DNA of 64,000 nucleotides, taken from contig CAXKVV010000008.1 of the NCBI GenBank assembly GCA_964058805.1, positions 307,040 through 371,039 on the forward strand, given 5' to 3'. Every line of letters begins with the position of its first letter. Position 1 is the stretch's first letter. The notes beneath the pieces are model-generated. The model had not been told where the DNA came from and searched no databases. It was given only the letters and a program-made list of their open reading frames with translations. The translations under genes were made by a program, and so were the position numbers. The stretch is from Schoenoplectus triqueter. Its lineage: Eukaryota > Streptophyta > Magnoliopsida > Poales > Cyperaceae. Below are positions 35,124 to 48,357 of the stretch, one piece after another.

Positions 35124-38100
35124 CCCCCCAATTACAACTTTTTATAAATTTTGGTATTTTTATACTTTTTTAGTATTATTCGATTTTTAAACTATTAAAA
35201 AATATATAATTAATTCGATGAAAATTATTATTTAAAAATTGATAAATTTATTTTTTAACTTTTATTATTTTTTATAAATTTATAAATTTTATTTTTTTAA
35301 ATTTTTTATTAATATTAGATTTTTAAACAATGAAAAATAATAATTCGAATTAGTTAAAAATTATTATTAAATCATTATGATAAATTATTATTTTTTCCAA
35401 TTCATAAGAAAACGTACCAGATTGTGAACCATATTGTCCTGCGGAGTCCGGCCCCCGGAGGCCAACGATGAGGCGGATTCAATTTTTTCAAATTTAGATC
35501 GTTTAAGACCGACCTATGTAAACCGTGAACAACCGTCACCGTAAATTATCCGGATTTGAACCGACCGGACCGGATCTGACCCTCTGCAAATATCTAGTCG
35601 CAACTCGCAAGCTTACAATTTTCAGAAGTCCAATCGTGGGCCCCGTTTCTGCTGGAATGACGACAGTCGACATGCATGGGGATTGGGGCCTGGGGTTGCG
35701 TCCTGGACTCTCTCTCTCTAGTTGTCGCCTCCTTTATTCATTTTCTCAGAAATTTTATTCATCGTATCCACTTATAATATCACCCATTTTGTTAATTAGA
35801 GTAGGATAAAAGATCTCAGAGAGAATGGTTCTATACTTTAGAAACTGTATTTGTCTTCATCTGAAAAAAAAAAATATTATTTTCAATACTTCCTTCGCAA
35901 GTATATATTTAAGAATAAGTTCTTTTTTCGATATTGATGCAACCAATAAAATATGTAGAACTTTTTTACATTTTAAAAGGAGAAAATTAATCCTTTTCAA
36001 AAAGATTATGGTATCAGAAAAAATCTCGCCAGCTCAATATTTAAATCCTAGCTGTAACTTGCTCAGATTTGGATCGTTCTAAGGGTATAAATAAATAGTA
36101 AATTATCGGATTTTTTTCGTGATTTGATCTAAAAATAATAAAAATTATTAGATCCATATCTGTATGTCGATATTTGTTTATGAATTTTTTTAAAGATAAG
36201 GATATAATTTGACTATTACTTATCTATATTCGATTATTTAACTATTATATATCAATATCTGATATTATCTGAGGGTATTCAGTATTATCTGATTTATCAG
36301 AATATATACCTGAAAATTTTCTATTATATATTTTTATTAGATTTTTAACGTGCGTTAGAAATCTAATTTGTATTTATACATCATATTTTTTTTATAATTT
36401 ATTAATATATTTAAATTATTATTCGTATTTGAATATTTATCTAAAAATTATAATGAATGCAAATAGAGTAGGATCCTTAATTATTGATATCTGGTCCGTT
36501 TACATCTATGCCATATTTATTACGGACTTTTTTCCGCTTATCAATAAAAGATCCAAAATTCCAAATTTATTGGGTTCCCCCGTTCATGTCATGTCAATTT
36601 CGCCCTAAATTTCTCGTCTGACGGGGAAATTTCAATAAATTCTATATGATATAATCCACAATTTATTTGAAAATTAAGGATGTTCTGTATTTTAATGCAC
36701 CGAATTTTCAATATTACAAAAAAAAAAATTATTTCTAGTTCTTATCGGAAATATAAAAAATTATATTATTTACTTATTTTTTTTAGTTTAGGACGAAAGT
36801 TAAGTATTTGAAATATTAAAGATACAAGTTCAAACTCATTAGCTCTCATTTGGAGGATGATAAAATATTATCGGAATAGATCATTTACGAATTGCTAACT
36901 AACATTACTAAGAGAATGAGATAGATGTCGAAAAAATAGTTAAAAATAGACAAATGTTTGTTCCTTTCATTAATCAGGACTGGTACTAGTCGGAATTTGT
37001 TACGTCTTAAAATATTAAAATATTTAAAATATTTTCCTCAAAAAAAAAATTAAAGTACCAGTTGACTTCTGGAGTGGAAATTACTTTGCGCTCTGTAAGT
37101 TTTAACAGCAGACGACTAAATAACGAAATGGAGTTCAAATTCTAGCATGATCAACCCGATTACCATTGTCGGAGATGTCAATCACTTCTTTTCTTTTTCA
37201 GGAAGTGATAGTGACATGGTGTGATACCCTCTCTCGATTGGTTTCATTTTCTCCTTTTGCTTTGCTGAGAGCTGGGCATAGGCCGAGTCAAGGAACGCAA
37301 CATCTGGGCTAAGTTGTGTTATGGATTGTGCACTAATACTGGACCTAATCACCTAATAGGCTACAAGATATTGCAGAGGTAGTTACTACATATAGGCCCT
37401 TTGTTCCCAGGATTGTTATTTCTACATGAACTGGGGGCCCTGGTCTGTGGATGTGTAGATGATGATAATAGGGCCTTCGATAGTTTGCTGTGGGTTTTTA
37501 TGGGCTGATGGATTATTCATTGTATAAATGACTATTTTGAAAAAGATAATAGCACATGCTTGTCATTATCATATGTTAAGGGTTCCACCTTGAATTTCCC
37601 TACATGTAAACAAGCTCAAAGGAATAATTGACTAGAGGAGGATAAATAAGAAGCATTTTGTCACAATGATTTCAGTGCAGTTAATTCCTTATTTCTAATA
37701 AGATTTATTAATTTTTTTTTACAGTATGCCACCTAGATAACAACTGGTACCAGCGGCATATCCGCAGAAAACACCAGTACTATGTTTGGTGTCTGGATGA
37801 ATAAAGAGTGTGAATATTGCTAAGAAAACAAAAAAGAAATGTTGAAACAGCAGATTGTGTTATTTTGTTACACACTGTATTCAGTACATACTATCAGTGG
37901 ACTGGACCAGCATAACCGGGGACCAGTTAGGCACCAATGCAAATTCCCTCCTATATGTCTTTAGGCCTTATCTCGAATGATAAAGTGATTTAAGACCCCA
38001 TTACTGGTCAACCACTAAAATAGACTACCAGAAAAATTAATCATGAGATAATGCACAAGTTTCCAATATAATTAGAGTATGTGTATCAGTACCAGACAGG

Positions 38101-38791
38101 CTCAACTTTCTGTATTGATGCTAATAGAAGCAAGCAACCAGTAGAGGTCTTTACTGGTCTAGTGATAGCATCTGGTCAGCCACAATTTAAAATCAATTGG
38201 TAATTAATCATGCATGAACATTATTCATCCTTAAAAAACACATGCAGTTCAATTTAATCGAAATTTCTATATTCTTTCTGTAAACAATGCAGACCTTCAA
38301 TTTATTGGAAACCAGTGCTGCAACTTACCCTTCTTTTTCTTTCTTGATCATTTATTTATGTTGTTCTGAAATTAGACCTTCCTCCACCTAAATAGAAACT
38401 CAATACAATGCAAGTCCTATGAGGTTTTGTATCACCATATCTGCAGTTTTTTTTTATAATCGACCACAACATTATATCTGACATAAACAATAGACGACAT
38501 GAAAGAATATAATCAGTTCGGTTCACCCAAACAATGAATAGAACCTTATTTTTTACAAAAAGAGTACAAAAGAAATTTGGTTCATGGAAGCCAATCCAAA
38601 AGAGACTACTAAGAACCCTTTTTTTTTTTTTTTTTTTACAAATGCACAATTTCTAAACAAAACATCAAATTGCGTTCTACCTAAATCTGAACAATATAAA
38701 ACAACATAGAACAATCAAAAATTTTCTTTGGTAGACAGGATCTTATATCCTCTCTTATGTACACTTAAACTTTGGCTTTCCTTCTTAAAGT
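35124..38791. other. Intergenic DNA; right end is the kinase 3' flank
   Basis: No gene is supported. 35420-35720 is moderately GC-rich without a recognised product. 37100-38600 is less AT-rich, non-coding, and its part next to 38791 should include the 3' untranslated region of the minus-strand kinase gene. A T-run lies at 38620-38637. Confidence 0.4.
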
Positions 38792-40909
38792 CTATATTGA
38801 TGCATCTCTTTCCCTATAGCGATGTTGTCGTGCCCCATGATGATGTGGTCTCGGATAATCATTATTCAAATCTTTTGCTTCTCTATGCATGCCACCATCA
38901 GCATGTACTGCCGACAGCGCATGCCTTCTTCTTCTTCGGCAATCATGGCGTTCTCTTCTCTCTTGATCCTCTTCAGTGACAACATTTTCATCATCACCCT
39001 TCTTTTTATCACAATCTTCATCTGCCCCAGGTACCGTAAAAACAAAGGTCCCCATAGGCAATTCTTTTATCTGTAAAAGAGGTTCCAATGCATCTACCAC
39101 CTCTTTCATCTGCGGTCTCGGTTTCGGTAAGCTACTCAAGCACAGGTATGCAACTAAAGCTGCCTTTTCTGCAGCCTTTGCGGAGTAACTGCCCTCGAGA
39201 CTTGGGTCCATAATTTTGTGAAATTTGTCAGGCTTCTTCAAATAAGGTCTTGCCCAATCAACTAAGTTTTGTTCGCGAGTGCGACGGTTTCTATCTACGC
39301 AACGTTTACCTGTCAACAGCTCCAACAGAACCACTCCAAAGCTGTATACATCACTTTTCGCCGTGAGATGTCCTGAAAATATATAGTAATAGGTAAGTTA
39401 CTAATCTTAGTTGAATAATATACTCAATAGAAAGATAAGAATGTTCGTAGGTAAATTCTCATACCAGTCATGATATACTCAGGAGCGGCATAGCCATGTG
39501 TTCCCATAACACGCGTCGTGACATGAGTAGCATCACCTTGTGGACCATCTTTTGCCAAACCAAAGTCTGAAAGTTTAGCTGTAAAATCCTGCAAATTGAA
39601 GCAATAAACTTTAGTCCAATTTTGATTCTAATATCTGTTAATGGCCACTTTTCCCATTATGTGATTTAATTTCATTCTAGTTGTTGCTAAGTCTGACCAA
39701 AAGTCAAACTTTCTAACTCAGAGTAGGTGAAGGCTGAAAGTAAACCTCTTGGAAGTAGGGTATAAGAGTAGTTATAAGAACACATTCTTTTCAAAGTTGG
39801 ATGAAATATTTAAATCCAAATAATTGGACAATTCTAATTGAAGAAATCAGAGAATGACTTTTTAATTCATACTGATTCAAGAAGTATATTTGATGCCTTG
39901 AAATCGCGGTAAATAAGTGGCTTCTCAGCACCATGGAGAAATGCAAGTCCCTTGGCTGTTTCTACCGCAATCTTCAGTCTTTGCGACCATGATAAAGATT
40001 CGAGCACACCTGTATCAATCCAAAACAAATTGAATTTAGTATTCAGATATAATTAAACCCAAATTTAATAAAACTAAAGAAAAAATGAATTGAACTTACT
40101 CTTGAACAGATGATTTTCTAAGCTGCCACGCGGCATGTATTCATAAACCAGCATCCTGTGCTGCTCCTCACAGCAATACCCAATTAACTTTACCAAATTG
40201 GGATGTCTATATTGACCGAGACATATAACTTCAGCCTGCAAAACAAATTATAGAAAAGTTGAATTAGTCGTGTTTATTAGATAGAAAAAAAAACAGTAGT
40301 AAAAGCTAATCGACCAACAGTCCTTTCATGGTTAATGCTTGCAAAAATAGAATGAATTGACTGCATCTCAGATTCTCAGGTTTTGGTATTAAGCAGGTCA
40401 AGTCCACACAGTTCCAGTACCAAGTATAATTTTCCTTTTTCTGGATGTATGTTGAGAAATATGTCTAGATAGGTCCTACTGCTGTCATGTCAGGTACAGG
40501 TACATTTCGCAACAGGGGTATGAAAAATCGCACTCACCATCCATTCCCTGTGGCCTTGTGTTCCTTCTTGATCGAGGTACTTGACCGCAACGTGTTGTGC
40601 CTCCAAACCGGGTCTGAATTTGTCGGGTATGAACCCTTTGAAGACAGGTCCGAACCCGCCTGACCCAATGAAGTTGCTGTTGGAGAAGCTGCGTGTAACG
40701 GTTTTAATCTCGGCGAAGGTGAATTCGTGAAGGTTCGACCCCGCAAGCGTTAGAGACAAGTCTTCAGAGGAAAATGGAATGTCGCAAATCGAATTGCTTG
40801 AACTGGCGGAGCTCGAGTCTTTCTGTCTTTTCTTTTCCTTCACAGTCGAGCTCTGATATGAGGTTCCCACGCAACCCATGAAAAGAGATTTCCACGAACT
40901 CATTCCCAT
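38792..40909 (-). CDS. RIPK: Receptor-like cytoplasmic kinase, RIPK/PBL type (5 exons)
   Basis: A serine/threonine kinase of RLCK subfamily VII, the group that relays immune and other receptor signals at the plasma membrane. Minus-strand exons: 40909-40538, 40235-40100, 40009-39873, 39588-39465, 39372-38792, with GT-AG introns, giving 449 residues (RIPK is about 460). Seen: glycine loop GSGGFG (82-87), ATP lysine K110 in VAVK, catalytic YRDFKASN (D205, N210), DFG 223-225, an activation loop with Thr/Ser candidates, and APE 250-252. The stretch [14 protein letters not shown] (57-70) and the phrase [13 protein letters not shown] are typical of RIPK and its close relatives. The start at 40909 ([13 protein letters not shown]) is preferred over an in-frame ATG at 40981 because of its context and fit; Cys13 could be palmitoylated. 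The C-terminal tail is highly charged with an Arg run. Orthology to RIPK rather than another PBL is inferred. Confidence 0.88.
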
Positions 40910-41062
40910 TTTCTCCAATTGCGTTGTATTATGAGGTGCCAACTGCCAATTGCTTTGTATTATGAGGTGTGTGCCGAACAAGATAAAGAGAGAAAGGAAT
41001 GGAGGAATAGAGAGAGAGAGAGGCTTTACAGCTCAATAATGCGATCGTGTCATTTCGGGGCA

Positions 41063-41070
41063 TATATAAA
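41063..41070 (-). promoter_or_regulatory. Probable TATA box of the kinase gene
   Basis: Minus strand CCGTTTATATATGCCCC lies about 155 bp before the chosen start codon at 40909, followed by a C/T-rich leader (CTCTCTCTCTCTATTCC). This is a normal plant arrangement and also fits the downstream start choice. Confidence 0.55.
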
Positions 41071-44000
41071 CGGAGTAGATCGGAAAATGTGTCTCGGGTG
41101 AAAGAGAAAATGACGAAAATGCCCCTTGACCAGGCAACAGAGAGAGATGAAAGCGGGGATTGGTGAAGGGATCCATTCTCCCGTGGTGTGAAGCTATCAT
41201 TGATGGATCCCTAATCTTCTCCATTTCTTTTAAACTGGACGATTCCTGTTCTCCTCAGTAATGTTATCCAGGATGTTAATGATCGGACTGACATTGGATG
41301 CTGTACTATTTAGACCGTTTGATTTTTGACCACTTGTTTTGGATGGATGTTTCCTATTCTCCTTCTCTGCGAGCTGTCATTTGTTTGTCAAGAAAGCTCA
41401 GAACCTTCTGTGTCGTTTGTACTGTGTAATACCTGATTGGATATGTATTTTCGGTTTCTTAAATAGTGTATAAAATTATGTAAAATTATTTAAAATTATA
41501 TAAATTTATGAAAAACAGATGGCTAAGCCTACTTTTTAAATTAAAGAGAAATGAAAGCCAAGTAATTAAATGGAGTTATGATAGGCTAACCTCACATTAA
41601 TCAGATCAAAGTTGACGTCTCACCTTTTATTCATATGTTGTCTAATTGCATATTATTCAAAGGAGATGACATATATATGGCCAAAACAAGAAGGAAATGA
41701 GCTCATGCTATGGAATTAAAAAATAAGTATTTGCAAATAGTACAGAAGCTGTATTTTTTATTTACTTATTAGTTAATAATATATTAACTAGAAGCTTCCA
41801 TAGCACACAATTGACACTCTTTTCTTACATTTTGTCGCCAGGTGCAAGTCCGAGAAATGATTTCCACTCTCTAGTACTTTTGCCAGCCATCTAAATCACT
41901 AATAATTAACTATAATATATAATAAGACGAACGTGTATTTCATATTTCATTCATGTAGCTCTAAAACAAGAAAATATTTCCGTAGTTGACAGTTGAGATA
42001 CAGCGACATAAAGAACAATTAATTAGAAGTACTTTCTTATTTTAGGCAAATTAAAAGTGCTTTTCTTCTAACATTATTCAATAAAAAAATCTACTTATTT
42101 TCAAAACATTATATTTTATCTGGAAAAAAAGTTATATTTTAACTTGTTCCAAAAATCTTTTATTGCCCCCCTAAATTGCATCTCATTCGACCAAATTCCC
42201 GGACAATTTTAATTTATTAAGTAAAAAATTAAAGTACATTTAAGGTATATATTCAGGTATGTCTTGTTAATAGCAATTAATATTAGGAGAACAGAAAATA
42301 ATTTTTAGCAGTGAGATCAAACAATTTTTTTGGTAATATAAAAATCCTTCTCATTTTCAGATCTGTACATTTTATACAATTTATATTATTTCTTACAATT
42401 CGAAAATATCATTCTTTCTTTTTGTTAAAAAGGAAAATTGTTATATCACTCAAGTTTTAATTTTAATCATGGGATACATTAAAATAATATTCATTATAAT
42501 AAATACTACACTATAACACCCTTAATTTTTATTAAACTTTAATGTATTGAAATTAATTCAAATTAGCTGCTTTTCATCAAAAAAAAATCAAATTAGTATT
42601 TTAAAAAGTCAACCAATCAATAATTAAATTAATATTATGAATGATCACTTTAGAAAACCCTAAAATATTATAGATGAATTAATTAAAGCTTTATTATTAG
42701 AGCTATAAATTGAACTAAGAAAAAAAATGAGATATCTGACTGAATCGTTTGCATTAGGTGGAAGTACTTGATTCAATCCAAAAGAAATTCAACGGTTAGA
42801 TTTAAGTCAATATCGAATACAATAGTTGAAGTCTTAAAGGTCCAAAAAAATACATTTTATTTCTCTTTTTTAATGTTCGCTGCGACTGAACCCAAAATAT
42901 TAATTCGAATAATCCAGCTTAAGTTTTTCCGTGCTTAATAATTAAATCATAACTCATTAGGCAGCAACGTGATTTGAATATTTGTACATTGAAACCAACA
43001 TTATTTATGCATATGGCACGACGATTTAAATAGGAATAAAACCAAAAAGCTAGCAATCAAAATATTTTTGCTGTGCCCAGCTCATGCGATTAACACAAGA
43101 TCCAAGAACCGAAAGATCCCAACTCCAAGTCAATATTGAAGATAACAACAAGCGTGGAGAATTTTTTTTATTGTTTTTCGTTTACCAAACAAAAGAAGGA
43201 TCCAGCAGCCAAGTCAATTTAGTGGTTAATTAGTCGAAAGTATGTGTGAAATAGGGAATGGTGGTTTAATTTTCATCTCGGTTTAAAGCGGTTACGTCCG
43301 AGTTTGTACACGGCTGGATTGACATTTGACATGCGCGTGTAGAATTTAATTATTCATATCATATGCACTATAATGAGTCCACTCGGCCTTCTTTTCTCTT
43401 TCATATAACCCAACACATTCTAGATGTGCCTCTTTTTCTCCTATGAGGAGTCAATGAGAACAATACACTCCATATATAGGTATGGAGTCATACTTTTTCT
43501 CTGAATTAAAACATCATCGTTCCAGATAATTAAAAGCGTTTTATCTAGATGATTGTGTATATATTCTGTGTCAGTATCAGTATGAGTATTCAAGGGGAGA
43601 TGCAGAATTTTATTAGGAGGATAATAATCGGATTGTAATAGTTTGTCGGATTCAAACACATTAGCTAATTATGTACTAAAAAAAATAATAATTTAACATA
43701 AATTCTTACATAATAAAAAAAATTATCAAAATAATATTCTTTTATATGTTAAAATAACAATAAAATAAATCTCAAAATAATAAACAATCAAATAGATAAA
43801 GAAAAATTTCCTCTACAAGACTTTAAATTTTGAAATCTTTGTATAATTCTTTCATTATCTACGATATTAAATAAATTTTCTAAATGAAAGTAATAAAACA
43901 TTCTAGAGATAGGCAAAGAGTATATTCTGATTAGCAAAAATTTAACCTAAAAATATTATTTTTTAAATTCAGGAGAACAGATGCTCCCTGGTTACTACTA

Positions 44001-44939
44001 TATAAGCACCTATCAGTATCAGTCATCTGCTGCAACAACACAGATGTCAGAGTAAACAGATCAAAATATAATTACAAGACAAATTAATTTTGTTGAGTTG
44101 AAATGTTCTTCGATCTTATTTAAATATTTTTAGCATTTACTTTATGTTATTCAATTTAAGTTTTGTGTGTTTTGTCTGTATATCTATTGTTTAATCTGTT
44201 TACTTATCACAATATTGACTTGGTATGTTACTCTATTAATTTATAGGGTAATTGGGAACAAGGACCAACTTTAATGATTAAGATGTTTTATCTCATAAGT
44301 CATGCATGATTATAAGACAGCTTGCGATATTCATAAGCTAACGGTCGCGATTTGCAAAAGTTGAGGCGTTATTAAAAACATTTTATGACTGGTTAATAAG
44401 CATAGTTAATATAATGACTCTAATGTACCTATTCCTTGCTTGTTATGACATTTAAATTTTTCATATTTTTTTCCCGAAGATACTTAGATTTTTAGAATGT
44501 ACAATTACTAAAAAAAGATATCCTTATCTAAATCCAAATCCGGTATTTGGAATATCGTACCAAATTTTGCCTTCATATTCGCAATTAATTGGTTGTGGAC
44601 AAAAGTATCGCCACGGCCTAACTAATTATATATATCTTTGTCTTTCCTTAGATTGGTGGCATTAATATGGGGAAGCAACGCATTGGTATAGGTGTCATAT
44701 AAGAAGAAGTTGTTCGGTACATCATTACAAACAAATATTCATTAAATTCAAGGAAAAAGCAAATATCCGGCATGAACATGGAAGTTGAGCTATAGAAATT
44801 TGGTTGTGTCGGCTGTTAATCGACAGCTGAATAATAAATATGCATCATTGAGTCTCCTAAATTTATCACCACGAATTTAAGTTTTGCCCTGATTTGCATA
44901 GTAATGGAAAAACGGTTTAAGTCTGTCTTGGACTCTTAA
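41071..44939. other. Kinase promoter region and intergenic AT-rich DNA
   Basis: The first few hundred bases are the kinase promoter. Beyond that the sequence is AT-rich with no supported gene, RNA or element ends. Confidence 0.4.
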
Positions 44940-44948
44940 TTGGTACGC

Positions 44949-45296
44949 CAGTTTTTAGTAATAATAAGTTTTATTAAATTAATATTATTAAAAATAAGAG
45001 TGAGAAACGTAAAATTTCAAATATACGAATGGCAGTGCGTCACTGGCAGTGGCGCGTTTCCTTATTTTTACGAAACGCGTCACTGACAGTGACGCATTTA
45101 CTTCTTATATATACAAAACGCGCAAGTGAGATGGAGGCGCTGCGCGGGGTTTGGACGAAACGCGCCACTGGTAGTGGCGCGTTTCGTCCGCGCCACTGGC
45201 AGTGGCGCGCTGCCATTCGTATATTTGAAATTTTAGAATTCTCACTCTTATTTTTAATAATATTAATTTAATAATAATTATTAATAATAAAAACTG
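44949..45296. mobile_element. Mutator-like MITE with GC-rich palindromic boxes, copy 2
   Basis: It has the same terminal repeats as the copy at 20649 (CAGTTTTTAGTAATAATAAG and its inverse ending AAAAACTG). An exact 9-bp target duplication, TTGGTACGC, flanks it (44940-44948 and 45297-45305), which indicates Mutator-type transposition. The interior has palindromic boxes with the core CGCCACTGGCAGTGGCG but in different number and order from copy 1. The open frame across it (45029-45271) is a by-product of the boxes, not a gene. Confidence 0.9.
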
Positions 45297-45305
45297 TTGG
45301 TACGC

Positions 45306-45916
45306 ACGTGATCAACAGTGCAAAAATCAATCCAAACCTTTTAAATATCACTATTCTCTACTTTATACAAGGACATAATAAGAATTTTAACTTGCGAGGT
45401 GAGCATTATATTTGACGTTAGATAAAAATATTAGAAAAAAAAATATTGGAAGAGAAGGATGAGCGAACAAACTTCTCAAAATACACTAATATTTTCAATC
45501 TCTCAAATCTCAATACAACTTTCAATTTCATGGGAGCCAAGCCCCTATTATTCTATCCCATATTTTCGCCCCTGGCTTTTTATTACTTGCTTAATACAAA
45601 AATAAAGTGAAACTAAAGAATTAAAATTATAGATATTTTTCCAACTTTATAGAATATGTAGTTAATTTTGATTTTATTGGTCATAAACTGTTAAAAAATT
45701 AACTATTAAGTTTTTTTTTAAATTACCTGACTCTTCTTATCACTAGTTTGATATTTCTTGATACGGTAATTTTGGCATGGATTTACCAATCAATTCAAAT
45801 AATTTTAAAATTAGAAAAGGAACCAATTTGTAGATATGATTAACATATAAATCGTCAATCACACTTCCACACTTCATTCAATTTGAGTACAATCTGAAGT
45901 ATACCTATAACCAGTT
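45306..45916. other. Intergenic AT-rich DNA left of the LINE
   Basis: No gene or element is recognised. Its last 16 bases (45917-45932, AAATAGAAATAATTAC) are the left target duplication of the LINE. Confidence 0.5.
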
Positions 45917-46003
45917 AAATAGAAATAATTACCCTCCACCCCCCCCCCCCCTCTCTCTATTGAGATCTATGATCCCTCTTTACCAGAAGGAGACCCGCCC
46001 ACT

Positions 46004-46399
46004 GTGCATCATAATCTGACAATTGTGCCATTTGTCCCACTTACTGCCACCGCTCCTCGGCGTAGTGTGAGGCTTAAGGTCAAAGGATTGGCTGGCTCGG
46101 GCAGAGGTATTGATAAGAGTAGATTAAGTTCCAATACAGGTACATGTCCTCTTTTTAAATTTTTTTCTTTTACTAGACTTACGGTAGATGAAATTGCAGA
46201 TTTATTTCGATCTTACCCTATGATCTTAGGAGATAATGAACAACATAAAGATCTAATCTTGACAGCTATTCAGTCTAGCTCTAGAAAAACTTTTGAAAAT
46301 ACTATTAATCAAGTGTTAAGTAAGTGTAAAGAGAATTACTATGATATGGTCACAGTTTATCCTAAAATGAAACTTAAGGGTAATATTAAATTTGAATGA
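46004..46399 (+). pseudogene. LINE ORF1 C-terminal remnant
   Basis: An open stretch of 131 codons lies directly before ORF2 of the L1 element. Its second half (FTRLTVDEIADLFRSYP onward) is a helical, charged segment. The usual N-terminal part and zinc knuckle of plant L1 ORF1 are absent. Its stop TGA (46397-46399) overlaps the ORF2 start ATG (46396-46398) as ATGA, a common LINE arrangement. Confidence 0.6.
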
Positions 46400-48227
46400 A
46401 TATTTTACGTTGAAATTCAAATGGTTTGGGGTTGCTCAAAAGCGTAGAGCTCTACATGATATGATAGTTGATAATAAAGTTGATATTTAGCAATTCAAGA
46501 GACAAAAAAAAGATACTTTTTCTCCTAGAATGTTGAAAAATATTTCTCAAAATTTTGATGTTTGGGTAGAATTACTTGCTATGGATTTATCTGGAGGAAT
46601 TTTAGTAGGTTGTGATGGGTCAAAGGTGGATAAAAGTGAAATACTACATTTTTCAATTACTGTTTTTTTTACAAATAGAGTTGGTAATTTCAAATGGTGC
46701 TTAATAGTGGTTTATGGACATATTGATAGTAAACTTAAGTAGTTTTGGGAAGATTTAAGATTCATTGGTACTGTTAAATATGATGCTTGGATAGTTTATG
46801 GTGATTTTAATGCCATTAGACTTAGACATGAGAAATCAGGTTTAAATTTTCATGTTAAAGCTAGTAAAAGATTTAATTCTTTCCTAGAGGATCTATATTT
46901 GTTTGAATATGAACTAGATAGTAGAAAGTTTACTTGATCAAATGGTACACAATTTGCTTTGTTGGATAGATTTTTAGGTAATTTGGCTTGGGATCAACAA
47001 TATCAGCATAGTTTTATTCAGGATCTACATAAAATGGCTCATATCACTGTCCGCTAATTTTACACTCCAATGGTGCTCAAATTGCACATCCTAAAATGTT
47101 TAGATTTGATCATGAATGGTTAGCTATATAGGAATTTAATAATTTAATTATTAAATGGTGGAATGAGATCAAATTATCTGGAGATATTGGTACAAACTGG
47201 CATACAAAGTTGAAAATTATTAGAAGAAAGATCAAGGGTTGGTATAGAAAACTATCTAGGTGAAAAACATAGAGCTAAAAAAATAGCTCTGGATAAATTA
47301 TATTTTTTTTGAAAAACTTATGGAACATAGAGATTTGACTAATGATGAATGACACCATTGACATTTACATAAAGTCACATTGGATAAATTTTTTTTAGAA
47401 GAGGAAATTTATTGAAAATAAAGATCCAAGGAACAATGGTTAAAAGAAGGGGATCTAAATACTGCATAATTTCATAAAATTGCTAATAATAGAAAAAGAA
47501 AAATCTAATTCTCAGTATGAAAATTAATGGTGAGATAAGTGCCTCTTTATCACTTATTCAATCTCACATATATAGTTACTATAAATCTTTATTTGGGGTT
47601 GAAGGGACAAAACAAGCTTGTTTGCAACAGAATTTTTGGGACTCAATTTTGCTTGGATCTTACTTCTAAAATCCAACTTGAACTCCCATTTTCAGAGGAG
47701 GAACAAAAAACAGCTATATTTGGCTCTTAAGGCTCTGGGGCTCCTGACCCATATGGGTTTAACTTTGCTTTTTATCGGCATTTTTTTGACTTAGTGAAGA
47801 GTGATCTTATGTTAGTTTTACATCATTTTCTTAACCTTAGTCTTAAGATGAACAAATTAAATCATGCAATAGTTTGTTTAATTTCTAAAATAAAAGATGC
47901 AAATACAGTCCAAAAGTTTAGACCAATTAGTTTTGTGGATTGCTGTTATAAAATTTTATCAAAAATTCTAACCAATAGACTTGATCCTCTAATGCATTCC
48001 TTGGTTGATCAATCTCAAGCATCATTCATACCTGGTAGATATATATTGGATAATGTGTTGGCATCACATGAAATTATTTACTCTGTCAAAATTGATAAGA
48101 GTAAAGGTTTACTGCTAAAAGTGGATTTTGAGAAAGGGTATGAAAAAGTAATTAGGATTTTGTATAAAAATTTTCATTAAGTAGGGGTTTTGATGTTAAA
48201 TGGACAGATTAGGTGTTTACCCTCCTA

Positions 48228-48357
48228 CAGGGATCACAAATAATTAATATTAATGGCCAAATAATAAACTATTTTACTTGTAAATGGGAGCTCAGGGATC
48301 ACAAATAATTAATATTAATGGCCAAATAATAAACTATTTTACTTGTAAATGGGAGCT
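48228..48357. repeat. 65-bp tandem duplication inside LINE ORF2
   Basis: The segment beginning CAGGGATCACAAATAATTAA (48228-48292) is repeated at once at 48293-48357 with no difference seen. It lies in the reverse-transcriptase coding region just before RQGDPLS and shifts the frame. It must have arisen after insertion or in a dead source copy. Confidence 0.9.

Noticed and set aside
38822..39188. Plus-strand frames over the kinase 3' exon
   Set aside because: Antisense shadows of the RIPK-like kinase.
45029..45271. 80-codon frame in the boxed MITE
   Set aside because: Arises from the repeated GC-rich boxes; the other MITE copy has no equivalent frame.
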